A stretch of 64,000 bases of DNA from a bacterium (GTDB lineage: Bacteria > Planctomycetota > UBA1135 > UBA2386): NCBI GenBank assembly GCA_030432695.1, contig JAUILN010000003.1:248001-312000 (forward strand), written 5' to 3'. A program made the position numbers and the translations under genes. The notes beneath the pieces are model-generated. The model searched no databases. It saw nothing but the letters and a program-made list of their open reading frames with translations, and was not told where the DNA came from. Below, one piece after another: positions 34,931-42,267 of this stretch; within the stretch, counting starts at the first letter, position 1; each line of letters begins with the position of its first letter.

Positions 34931-37147
34931 TCAGTTGCCTACCCGTCGCGAGCGGTTCAGGACCACGTGGAAGCGTTCGCCGACCAGTGTGCCGAACAGG
35001 AACTCCGGCCGGTCGTCGCCATCGAGATCCGCGTACGACGCCGAGGTGGTGCCCCAGGTGCCGGGGAACGCCAGGATGCGCCCGATGCCGCCGCGGTCGT
35101 TGTCGAGGAAGATCCGGAACTCGGCACCGGTGAGCGCGCCGACCGCGCAGTCCTCGTCGCCATCGCGGTCGAAGTCGGCGACGACCAGCGCGGTCGGCAG
35201 CTCGCCGGTCGCCTGGGTCTGCGACTGGAACGTCGTGCCGCCCCGATGCAGGAACGCGGTGATCGACGCCGAGCCGGAGTTCGCGACCACCAGGTCGCGG
35301 CGGCCGTCACCGTCGCAGTCGCCGACCTCGATGTTCGAGGGGTTCGAGCCGGTGACCAGCTCGGTGATCAGCTCGAGCGCGCCGCTCTCCGCGACCCGGA
35401 AGATCGATACCATCGCGCTGGCATTGCGGGTCACCGCGATCTCCGGCTTGCCGTCGCCCTCCAGGTCGGTGATCGCTATGCCGAGCGGGCCGCCGAGTAC
35501 CTCGGTCGCGACGGGTGCCGCGAACTGCAGGTTCAGGGTGCTGTCGAACAGCACGTAGACCTTGTCGTCGCCGTAGTCGGTGTAGATCAGGTCGGGGCTC
35601 GGGCCGCCGCCCAGGTTGCCGGCGCGCACGTCGCCCATCACCACCGTCGGGCCGAGCGTGCCCATCGCGGGCACGCGTTCCAGCTCGAGGTTGCCGGTCC
35701 GGCTCCGGTTGCGGTAGACCACCGGGCCGGTCGCCGTCGTCAGCAGGACGTCGCGGCCGTCGAAGACCGTTTCGACGCGGATGCGCTGCACGCCGGTGCC
35801 GACGTCGAAGCGGCCGTCCTCTGCGAAGGTCAGCACGCCGCCGTCGTCGATCGGCCGGCCGACCACGAGGTCGTGGGTCGCCGAGCCGGATGCGATCACC
35901 TCGGGGGTGCCGTCGCGGTCGAGGTCCGCGGTGGCGATCGCCTCGGGCGCGATCACGTCGAAGTCGTAGCCGCGCGCGCCGACCAGTCCGCGCGCGCTGC
36001 CGAACAGCACGCTGATCCGGTCGAAGTCCCCCGGCACCAGGATCAGGTCCGAGAAGGTGTCGAGGTTCAGGTCCTCGATCAGCGGCCGGTAGGGGAAGCC
36101 GGTCGCGGCCCACTCCAGGGCATCCGGCGCGAGGCCGCTGCCGGTCCCCGGCCACACCCGCACCACGCTCTGGTTCAGCACGCAGACGGCGAGGTCGTCG
36201 ATTCCGTCACCGGTCAGGTCGCCGATCGCCGAGTGTCCCGGGTTGCCCCCCACGTCACGGGTCCCGTTGGAGACGAACGCACCCAGGCCGTCCCACTCCA
36301 GGACCTCTACGGTCTCGGAGTCGAAGTTGGAGACCGCGACGTCCGGCGTCGAGTCGGAGTCGAGGTTGCCGACCGAGACCGCGAGCGGGCGCACGCCAAC
36401 CGCCTGGATCACGCGGTTCATGCCCAGCCCCATCGCGGAGCCGATCTCGACGATGACCCGCTCGTTGTCGGTGTCGCAGATCACCAGATCGGCGAAGCCG
36501 TCTTCGGTCAGGTCGGCCAGTGCGATACCCGAAGCGCGGGTGCCCCGCGGAAGCTCCAAGCTCTGTGGCGCCTCGAACGTGCCGTCGGCCTTGCCGCGGA
36601 CCAGCAGCAGGTCGGCGCGTGACAGGTGGGCGACGACCACATCGATGATCCCGTCCGCGTCGTAGTCGCCGACCACGAAGTCGGTGGGCAGGGGCTGGAT
36701 GGCGATCGGGGCCTCCACGGTCAGGCCGCCCAGGCCGTCGTTGCGGATCACGGTCAGCGCACCGGCCTCGGCGCCGATGGTGCACAGGTCCACGTCGCCG
36801 TCGAGTTCGAGATCGACCGCGCGCAGGCCGAGTGGCGTGCCGACCACGGTCAGCGTCTCGCTGAGTTCGAACGTGCCCCCGGTGGTGCCCAACGAGATCT
36901 GCACCGTGCCGTCCAGGTCGGCGGCGGCGAGGTCGACCCGACCGTCACCGTTCAGGTCGGCCAGCGCCAGATCGACCGTCCGGTTGACGCCGGTTACCAG
37001 GTCGACCCGGGTCTCGAAGGCGATCTGGCCGAACTGCGGGCCGAGCGGGGGTGCCGGAGCGTTCTCCTTGTCGCTACAGGCGGTGATCAGCGCGAGCAGC
37101 GTCAGGGGGGTGACGAGAGGGCGGGAGCGGGCGAGGCGATTCAGCAT
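34931..37147 (-). CDS. FG-GAP/VCBS-repeat lipoprotein
   Basis: A 738-residue product. ATG 37147 gives a lipoprotein signal (PLVTPLTLLALITACSDKEN, Cys near residue 24). The mature protein consists of many FG-GAP/VCBS-type repeats with Ca-binding loops such as DLNGDGRVDLAAADLDG, DYDADGIIDVVVAHL, DFDRDGDEDCAVGAL and DLDGDDRPEFLFG, spaced about 45-55 residues; they should form one or two beta propellers. Such proteins in planctomycetes are exported and thought to bind ligands or cell-surface partners; no enzyme domain is present. The GT87-type gene lies directly downstream with a possible four-base overlap. It is divergent from the DUF6930-like gene at 37273. Confidence 0.92.
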   Translation of the reverse strand: MLNRLARSRPLVTPLTLLALITACSDKENAPAPPLGPQFGQIAFETRVDLVTGVNRTVDLALADLNGDGRVDLAAADLDGTVQISLGTTGGTFELSETLTVVGTPLGLRAVDLELDGDVDLCTIGAEAGALTVIRNDGLGGLTVEAPIAIQPLPTDFVVGDYDADGIIDVVVAHLSRADLLLVRGKADGTFEAPQSLELPRGTRASGIALADLTEDGFADLVICDTDNERVIVEIGSAMGLGMNRVIQAVGVRPLAVSVGNLDSDSTPDVAVSNFDSETVEVLEWDGLGAFVSNGTRDVGGNPGHSAIGDLTGDGIDDLAVCVLNQSVVRVWPGTGSGLAPDALEWAATGFPYRPLIEDLNLDTFSDLILVPGDFDRISVLFGSARGLVGARGYDFDVIAPEAIATADLDRDGTPEVIASGSATHDLVVGRPIDDGGVLTFAEDGRFDVGTGVQRIRVETVFDGRDVLLTTATGPVVYRNRSRTGNLELERVPAMGTLGPTVVMGDVRAGNLGGGPSPDLIYTDYGDDKVYVLFDSTLNLQFAAPVATEVLGGPLGIAITDLEGDGKPEIAVTRNASAMVSIFRVAESGALELITELVTGSNPSNIEVGDCDGDGRRDLVVANSGSASITAFLHRGGTTFQSQTQATGELPTALVVADFDRDGDEDCAVGALTGAEFRIFLDNDRGGIGRILAFPGTWGTTSASYADLDGDDRPEFLFGTLVGERFHVVLNRSRRVGN

Positions 37148-37272
37148 GGTGCGTACCGGGGATTCGATCCCACCAGCGGCATCGCGACAAGAGGCGGGGT
37201 CGCGGGGTCGGCGTGGCGAGGGCACACATCCGCTGGTCCTGCCGGCGTCGTCGAGCGATCATCCCGCCGACC

Positions 37273-38283
37273 ATGAAGTCCCGCAGCTCCGCTTCCTCGT
37301 TGCCGCGCCCGCTCACCCGGCGTGCCTGGGATCTCGCGATGGCGCTCCACGACGTCCTCCGGGAGCGATTCGTGGGGCGTGCCCAGGAACTCCTCGCGGT
37401 GCGATTGGATCCGTCCCAGCCTCCGGAGCTGGTCGGGCCCTACGTCGACGAGGGCCGCGGCACCGGCCTCATGATTCTCGCCGGCACCGCGGCGCTGCAG
37501 GTGGTCCGCGGAGAGCGGCGTGAAGGGCGCGGCGTCGATTCTGGCGGAACCTGCTCGATCCGTGGTGTGAACGTGCTGCCCTCCCGGCTGATGCCCGAGG
37601 CCCTACGCGACTGGGCGGTCGCGGCAGGCCGGTCCAGTCGCTTCGCGCCGCAGTTCTTCACCTCCTCGGAAGGCACGGACCCGCGCTCACTGCGCAAGGC
37701 CGAGCTGAAGCACGTGGTCGAGGTGCTCGAACTGCTGCTCGCCGCGGCGGAGATCGACTCGTTGCGCGGAACGAGTCCGCCCGCCTTCGGCCCGGCGTTC
37801 CTGCCCTGCCTGACTCCCGCCCCCGGCGAGGTGATCCCGTTCTCCGTCGAGCGTGAGCGCATCCTGCCGGTGGCCGAGGCTGAGTGGGCGGCCCGGGTCG
37901 CGTCGATTCCCTCGCTGCCGCTCCGGTCGAGCCCCTGGCAGCTCGGCTGGATTCGCCACGAGGACGGCGAGGACCTCGGCGCGGCTTGGCACTCGGCCTA
38001 CGTCTACGAAGCCGACCCGCGCGGCCCCGCGGAGTCGGTGTTCCTCGACGTCGACCCCGGTCGCCAACTCGTCGACTTCCTGCACGGCCTGATGCTCGCC
38101 AAGAGCCGCGGTGAGCTGGTCGGCCGGCCGGCGGCCGTGCACTGCAGCGATCCCGAGCTGTTCGAGCTGGTGCGCGGTGAGCTGACCGAGGCGGACGTGA
38201 AGGTCGAACTGGTCGGCGAGCTGCCGGAGCTGGACGGCAAGCTGGCGCGGATGCGGGAAGGTCTCGCGCGCGGTGCGGAGTAG
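37273..38283 (+). CDS. DUF6930-like protein of unknown function (paralogue of the gene at 42268)
   Basis: The 336-residue protein (ATG 37273; an ATG 60 bases earlier is less likely) has no signal peptide or membrane helix. Its N-terminal half (LTRRAWDLAMALHDVLRER, later WAVAAGRSSRFAPQFFT) and C-terminal half (GRPAAVHCSDPELFELVRGE, then VELVGELPELDGKLARM) align by eye with the first 370 residues of the larger protein at 42268-44478, for example GRPAKLVVTDRDLFDAL and AADLPAFDAVARDL there. The C-terminal piece has the look of the DUF6930 family. No function is known. Two helical caps with conserved Asp/Glu suggest a binding rather than catalytic domain. Confidence 0.72.
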   Translation: MKSRSSASSLPRPLTRRAWDLAMALHDVLRERFVGRAQELLAVRLDPSQPPELVGPYVDEGRGTGLMILAGTAALQVVRGERREGRGVDSGGTCSIRGVNVLPSRLMPEALRDWAVAAGRSSRFAPQFFTSSEGTDPRSLRKAELKHVVEVLELLLAAAEIDSLRGTSPPAFGPAFLPCLTPAPGEVIPFSVERERILPVAEAEWAARVASIPSLPLRSSPWQLGWIRHEDGEDLGAAWHSAYVYEADPRGPAESVFLDVDPGRQLVDFLHGLMLAKSRGELVGRPAAVHCSDPELFELVRGELTEADVKVELVGELPELDGKLARMREGLARGAE

Positions 38284-38287
38284 CCCG

Positions 38288-38677
38288 TCAACTCCTTATT
38301 GGCTTGGGCGGTTCGCCGGCCTCGACGCGCAACCTGGTCTCGCCGTCTCGTTCGAACACGCCGCAATCGCGGACGAGCCAGTGATGCTCGGCGAAGGACT
38401 CCCGCTTGCGCGCCAGCAGCAGATCGACGATCAGCCGCGGGCCGCCGGTTCCTCGTGGCATCCGGGCATCGATCTGGTCGAGCAGTTCCCGGTCTCCCGC
38501 CACATCGGCGAACACGATCGCATTCCAGGTCAGCAGGCCCATCGTCAGTAGGCCGTCGCGTGCCGCTGGTTCGTGGGAGACCTCGTCCCAGATCGGCTCG
38601 ATGAAGTCGAGGAACGTCCGCGACACGCTGAGGCCGAGCGGGGCGGCGGTGGGGTTCGAGGTGTGGTCTCGTGGCAT
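38288..38677 (-). CDS. Conserved small hypothetical protein
   Basis: A protein of about 129 residues (ATG 38677; an ATG at 38752 would add 25 less convincing residues). It contains SVSRTFLDFIEPIWDEV and LLTMGLLTWNAIVFADVAGD, a helical pattern I have the impression of having seen in planctomycete hypothetical proteins near DUF6930-type genes, but I cannot name a family. The C-terminal half (RLIVDLLLARKRESFAEHHW) suggests helices followed by a short strand pair (VRDCGVFERDGETRLRVEA). It converges with the DUF6930-like gene, with four bases between the stops. No signal peptide is present. Confidence 0.5.
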   Translation of the reverse strand: MPRDHTSNPTAAPLGLSVSRTFLDFIEPIWDEVSHEPAARDGLLTMGLLTWNAIVFADVAGDRELLDQIDARMPRGTGGPRLIVDLLLARKRESFAEHHWLVRDCGVFERDGETRLRVEAGEPPKPIRS

Positions 38678-38781
38678 GGGCAATACTGCGCTGATCTGCG
38701 GCTTCAGAGAGTCGTCGCGGCCCGCGACGAATGCCAGGAGGAGCCGATCCAAACAACACGGTCAGCGCGGCCGAGTGCCTC

Positions 38782-38812
38782 GGGGCATGGCGAGCGCAGC
38801 GAGTCATGTCCC
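38782..38812. repeat. Intergenic hairpin GGGGCATG ... CATGTCCC
   Basis: Eight-base arms, pairing fully with one G-T, enclose a 15-base GCGAGCGCAGCGAGT-type loop. It lies about 40 bases beyond the stop of the heme-type membrane protein gene on the minus strand and could end that transcript, although there is no T tract. The rest of the 173-base gap 38678-38850 shows nothing else. Confidence 0.4.
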
Positions 38813-38850
38813 TTCGGTTGCGGCGAGAGGCGGCGCGGAGATGCGACCGG

Positions 38851-40158
38851 TCAGGGACGCTGGCCGGTCGCGGCGATCGTCTCGTGGATCGCCCGTTCCG
38901 CCCGCCGGTAGCGCAGCGCCGCGCCCAGCATGTTGCGACCGCACACCGCGAAGTCGGCGATCATGGTCGCGCCGGCGAGCGGAGCGCTCGCGGGCCAGAG
39001 GACTGCCGCGCACAGGGCTACCAACGCCAGTGTGTGCACGCCGAGCTGGGTCCAGGCCGCTCGCGATCCGACGATGTCGTCCATGGTCGGCAACAGCGGG
39101 ATCGCCTCGGGTGCGCGCAGGCATTGTCGCTGCAGGTGGGTGAACGCCAGGAAGGCCGCGATCTTGCCGAGCATCGCCAGCACCACGGTGAGTGCGAAGC
39201 CGTAGCCGAACAGCGCCGCGAGGAGGATCTGCAGCCGCGGGTCGCCGACTCCGGAGAGGTGTGCGGTGCCGACGGCGATCGTGACCAGGAGGAGCGTCGC
39301 GGCGAGCTGCCAGGCCCGGACCAGCGGTTCGGCGCGGCGGCGGCGACGGCGGTGCAGCCGCGTGAGCAGGGCCAGGGCATACGCGGTGCTGGCGAGGCCG
39401 AGTGCCGCGCCGGGCCAACGCGGATCGAGCAGTTCACCACCGAACGCCAGCCCGAGGGCGCCCGCGAACACGCCGAGGCTGAGCACTCGGGTCGTGCGGG
39501 TGCCGAACGGCGGCGCGACGTGGAACATCGGCACGACCTGAAAGCTGACCCCCATCACCAGCAGCAACGTGAGCGCGCCGAAGCCGAGCAGGGCGTGGGC
39601 GTCGGTCCACAGGCGGAACGGAATGCCGAGCGACGGCCAGGCCATGCCCAGGGCCAAGACCAGACCGAGAGCGGCCGTGGAGGCCATGCCGAGCGCGGCG
39701 AGGCGGATCGCGAACAGGGCGTCGCCTCCGGCCTGGCGGCGCAGCACGCGGGTGCCCACCAGGATGGCGAAGCCGCCGAGTCCAACGCCGAGCGTCGCGG
39801 CGCCCAGGGTCAGCGACCCGGCCGAGTGGGTGAGCAGGCCGTAGCCGAGCGATCCCGAGCCGATCGTCAGCAGAGGGTGCACGACCGCTGCGGTGCGGCC
39901 TGTGCCGGGTATCGAGCCGCCTCCCAGCACCGGCAGGACCTGGAACAGCGAGCCGACCATCACCATCGCCAGCACGCCGAGCGTGAGCAGGTGGGTCAGC
40001 GCCAGCGCGGCGGGCATCCAGCGGGACGCGAGTGCCGTGTCGCTTTCGACGAGCAGCAACGATCCCGCCAGCATGCCGAACACCGGGGCGGTCAGATAGA
40101 ACCGCAGGGGGACGCGCATCGGCGGGAGCGCGTCGATCCGTAGCGTGACCAGCTTCAT
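38851..40158 (-). CDS. Polytopic membrane protein, NnrS / heme-copper-oxidase-subunit-I-like
   Basis: A 435-residue protein with about twelve hydrophobic helices. Histidines sit at the membrane edges of several helices (ALTHLLTLGVLAMVMVGSLF, VVHPLLTIG, WTDAHALLGFGALTLLLV, VVPMFHVAPPFG), as in NnrS-type and cytochrome-oxidase-subunit-I-like proteins, where they bind heme or copper. Its start overlaps the stop of the DUF2249 gene as ATGA, and the hemerythrin gene lies just before that, so all three are one operon. This trio recurs in organisms that deal with nitric oxide or denitrification, which suggests a role in NO tolerance. The exact family is uncertain; the membrane topology and operon are clear. 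Confidence 0.72.
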   Translation of the reverse strand: MKLVTLRIDALPPMRVPLRFYLTAPVFGMLAGSLLLVESDTALASRWMPAALALTHLLTLGVLAMVMVGSLFQVLPVLGGGSIPGTGRTAAVVHPLLTIGSGSLGYGLLTHSAGSLTLGAATLGVGLGGFAILVGTRVLRRQAGGDALFAIRLAALGMASTAALGLVLALGMAWPSLGIPFRLWTDAHALLGFGALTLLLVMGVSFQVVPMFHVAPPFGTRTTRVLSLGVFAGALGLAFGGELLDPRWPGAALGLASTAYALALLTRLHRRRRRRAEPLVRAWQLAATLLLVTIAVGTAHLSGVGDPRLQILLAALFGYGFALTVVLAMLGKIAAFLAFTHLQRQCLRAPEAIPLLPTMDDIVGSRAAWTQLGVHTLALVALCAAVLWPASAPLAGATMIADFAVCGRNMLGAALRYRRAERAIHETIAATGQRP

Positions 40159-40400
40159 GGCTCGGGATCGCCGTCGTGCCAGATCAACACCTCGACGTCG
40201 GTCGCGGTGCCCGGCCGTGTGCGGTGGCGCAAGCCCATCTCGTCGAGCATCGCGAGCAGCGGGATCGGGACGCGGCGATGCTGCAGGACCAACCAGGAAC
40301 CGCGCGGCAGCTCACGCAGCGCCGCGAGGGCTCGGACCATCGGTTCGGGTGCCTCCAGCCCGCTCACGTCGAGAACCCGCGCCGAGCCTTCCCATTCCAT
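40155..40400 (-). CDS. DUF2249 domain protein
   Basis: An 81-residue protein with the full DUF2249 pattern: RVLDVSGLEAPEPMVRALAA at the N terminus, LPRGSWLVLQHRRVPIPLLA in the middle and EVLIWHDGD at the end. The fold is TusA/SirA-like, and members are found with hemerythrins, NO reductases and nitrite-reducing systems, where their biochemical job is undetermined. ATG 40400 lies two bases after the hemerythrin gene's stop, and the end overlaps the next gene by ATGA. A longer frame to 40469 would run into the hemerythrin gene and is rejected. Confidence 0.85.
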   Translation of the reverse strand: MEWEGSARVLDVSGLEAPEPMVRALAALRELPRGSWLVLQHRRVPIPLLAMLDEMGLRHRTRPGTATDVEVLIWHDGDPEP

Positions 40401-40402
40401 CC

Positions 40403-40843
40403 TCAGTCCTCGCCGATGCCGCGGATCCGGGCGAGCAGCTCGGCCGCGTCGCCGCAGACCTGGTCGCACATCGGATAGAGGATCTGCTCTTCCTTCATGT
40501 TGTGCTGCTGCACCAGCACCATCAGGGTGTCGGCATGCGCCAGGCTGCGGGACGTCTCACCGCGCGCCAGCTCAGCTTCGAGCTGAGCGAGTACCATGCG
40601 CATCTGATCGTGCTCCATGCGCATCACGGCGGTGGGTCCGTGCGCATTGCCGGTCGCTGCCTCGAAGGTCGGGAACAGCGCGTCTTCCTCGCGCGCGAAG
40701 TGACGGACCATGGCTCGATGGAAGGCGTCGAACGTCTGCTGGATCGCCCCCGGGTCGCCGGCCCGGATCGCATCCTCGAAGCGGGTGAGGGCCGCGTCGC
40801 AGTCGCGATGGTCAGCGGATAGGAAAGTCGCTAGAGATTCCAC
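40403..40843 (-). CDS. Hemerythrin-like (HHE) domain protein
   Basis: A 146-residue four-helix protein. Possible di-iron ligands are visible in order: LSADHRDCD (His11), AMVRHFAREEDALFP (His and Glu near residues 48-52), MRMEHDQM (His near 78) and VQQHNMKEEQILYP (His and Glu near 113-118). The spacing is that of stand-alone hemerythrin domains that bind oxygen or nitric oxide, such as repair-of-iron-centre-like proteins. It is first in a three-gene operon with the DUF2249 and NnrS-like genes. No FNR- or NnrR-type TTGAT/ATCAA box was found in the 113 bases upstream. A cytoplasmic NO/O2-sensing or detoxifying role is inferred from the company. Confidence 0.9.
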   Translation of the reverse strand: MESLATFLSADHRDCDAALTRFEDAIRAGDPGAIQQTFDAFHRAMVRHFAREEDALFPTFEAATGNAHGPTAVMRMEHDQMRMVLAQLEAELARGETSRSLAHADTLMVLVQQHNMKEEQILYPMCDQVCGDAAELLARIRGIGED

Positions 40844-40956
40844 GGGCCCAGGAAGGCCTGGATCTCCCGGGACTTTCGCGGCTGATCGGGAATCGCAGCG
40901 GAGCCAGTATTCCGGATGTAGGAGTCGGCAAGGGAGTCGGTCAGGCGTCGACCTCG

Positions 40957-41946
40957 TCAGTCCTGGTCGGGCAGCCCGAGTCCCTGCGCCGCGGCGCGGA
41001 AGTCGGCCGGCAGCGGTGCCACGAACTCCACGGCGGAGCCGTCCAGCGGGTGCGCGAATGCGATCCGGGCCGCATGCAGCATCTGCCGCGGGAGGTCGTC
41101 CACGCTCGCGACCTCGGCCTCGCCGGCCTTGGCTCGTCGCACCCAGTCGAGGTAGCTGGCGTCGGTCTGTCCGTAGAGCTTGTCGCCGAGGACCGGGTGG
41201 CCGGCGTGTTCCAGATGCACGCGGATCTGGTGGGTGCGGCCGGTGCGGATCCGGCAGCGCAGACGACTCGCGGTGGCGGCGCGCGCGGTGACGAGGACCT
41301 CGGTGCGGGCGGGCTGGGCGTCGGGTCGATCAGCCGCGACCACAGCGCGGCGGATGCCGACGGAGCTGTCCGGGTCACGGCCGATCGGCCCCTCGCACAG
41401 CAGCTCGTCGGCCTCGACGCGACCCCGGACCAGCGCGGTGTAGTCCTTGGTGGCGTCGGCGAGCGCGGCTTGCAGGGCCGCCGCGAGCTTGCGGCTCCGG
41501 GCCAGCACGCAGACCCCGCTGGTCTCGCGGTCGAGGCGCTGCACCGGCCGGAGGCCGGGTCCGACGCGGGCGGCGAGCACACCGACCAGCGTGCGGTAGA
41601 GGAACGCGCCGTCGGCGTGGAAGGGCAGGCCCGCCGGCTTGGCGACCACGACGATGCCGTCGGCGTCGTGCAGGACCGTCACGTCGGTGGGAGCCGGAGG
41701 TTCGCGGTGGGCCTTGCGGTAGGCGACCACGTCGCCGCGGTGCAGCCGGTACTCCGCGGTGACCACGTGCTCCCCGACCGTCACCCGCCCCTCCGCGATC
41801 CGCTGCCGCCAGTCCTCGGCGGCGAGGTAGGGGAATCGGTGGGTGAGGAACTCGACGAGCGTCGCGCCGGCGCGATCCGGCGGCACGCGGTTCTGCAGCA
41901 CGACCTCGCTCAGGTCGGCATCGGGATCGATCGGGGGCGAGGGCAC
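40957..41946 (-). CDS. RluA-family pseudouridine synthase
   Basis: A 329-residue enzyme. An N-terminal S4 RNA-binding domain (AGATLVEFLTHRFP to GDVVAYRK, residues about 27-78) precedes the catalytic domain, which has IVVVAKPAGLPFH (98-110) and VQRLDRETSGVCVLAR (135-150) with catalytic Asp139. RIRTGRTHQIRVHLEHAGHP (shown in part) near residue 235 completes the active site. It should isomerise uridines in rRNA or tRNA; which position is unclear, since RluA, RluC and RluD types are not separable by eye. The gene appears to stand alone between the hemerythrin operon (113 bases downstream) and a 321-base gap upstream. Confidence 0.93.
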   Translation of the reverse strand: MPSPPIDPDADLSEVVLQNRVPPDRAGATLVEFLTHRFPYLAAEDWRQRIAEGRVTVGEHVVTAEYRLHRGDVVAYRKAHREPPAPTDVTVLHDADGIVVVAKPAGLPFHADGAFLYRTLVGVLAARVGPGLRPVQRLDRETSGVCVLARSRKLAAALQAALADATKDYTALVRGRVEADELLCEGPIGRDPDSSVGIRRAVVAADRPDAQPARTEVLVTARAATASRLRCRIRTGRTHQIRVHLEHAGHPVLGDKLYGQTDASYLDWVRRAKAGEAEVASVDDLPRQMLHAARIAFAHPLDGSAVEFVAPLPADFRAAAQGLGLPDQD

Positions 41947-42267
41947 GGCGGCGAGGATAGCGGACGTAGTCCGACGCGCGCGCGACGGAGAATCTGTCGT
42001 AGTTGGTGCCTGGCACCGACTACGACAGATTCGGGCTGGCGGGGGGTTTGATGACCTCGCTCGCGGAGCGCGCGCAGTTCCTCCTTCGATGTCTGTGCGA
42101 GTGGCGGCCGTCCTCCGCAGTTGCCTGCGCCTCGTCGCTCGTCAGGTTCCGCCTGCCCAGATCCTTCCGCCGGAACGATCGACTCTCCCGCGGTGCCCAG
42201 CATGCTATGCGGCTCGCTCCGAACCCGCCTACGCGTTCTCGATCGACGACGACCTGTCCGAATACCG
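41947..42267. other. 321-base intergenic region between divergent genes
   Basis: This is the longest non-coding stretch in the window. It holds the hairpin at 41990-42032 and must contain the promoters for the pseudouridine synthase gene on the left and the DUF6930-like gene on the right, although no convincing -10/-35 boxes can be picked out. Small open frames here are shadows of the downstream gene. Nothing else was recognised between 42033 and 42267. Confidence 0.5.
41990..42032 (+). repeat. Hairpin element with GGTGCCTGGCACC core, copy 2
   Basis: Perfect 14-base arms GAATCTGTCGTAGT and ACTACGACAGATTC enclose T-GGTGC-CTG-GCACC-G. The 13-base core is identical to that at 33086-33124, including a single T/G mismatch next to the core when copy 1 is read on the minus strand, but the arms share no sequence with copy 1. 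It lies 44 bases upstream of the pseudouridine synthase start and 236 bases from the start of the gene on the right. Confidence 0.75.

Noticed and set aside
40844..40956. FNR/NnrR-type operator before the hemerythrin gene
   Set aside because: No TTGAT-N4-ATCAA or close variant could be found in the gap.
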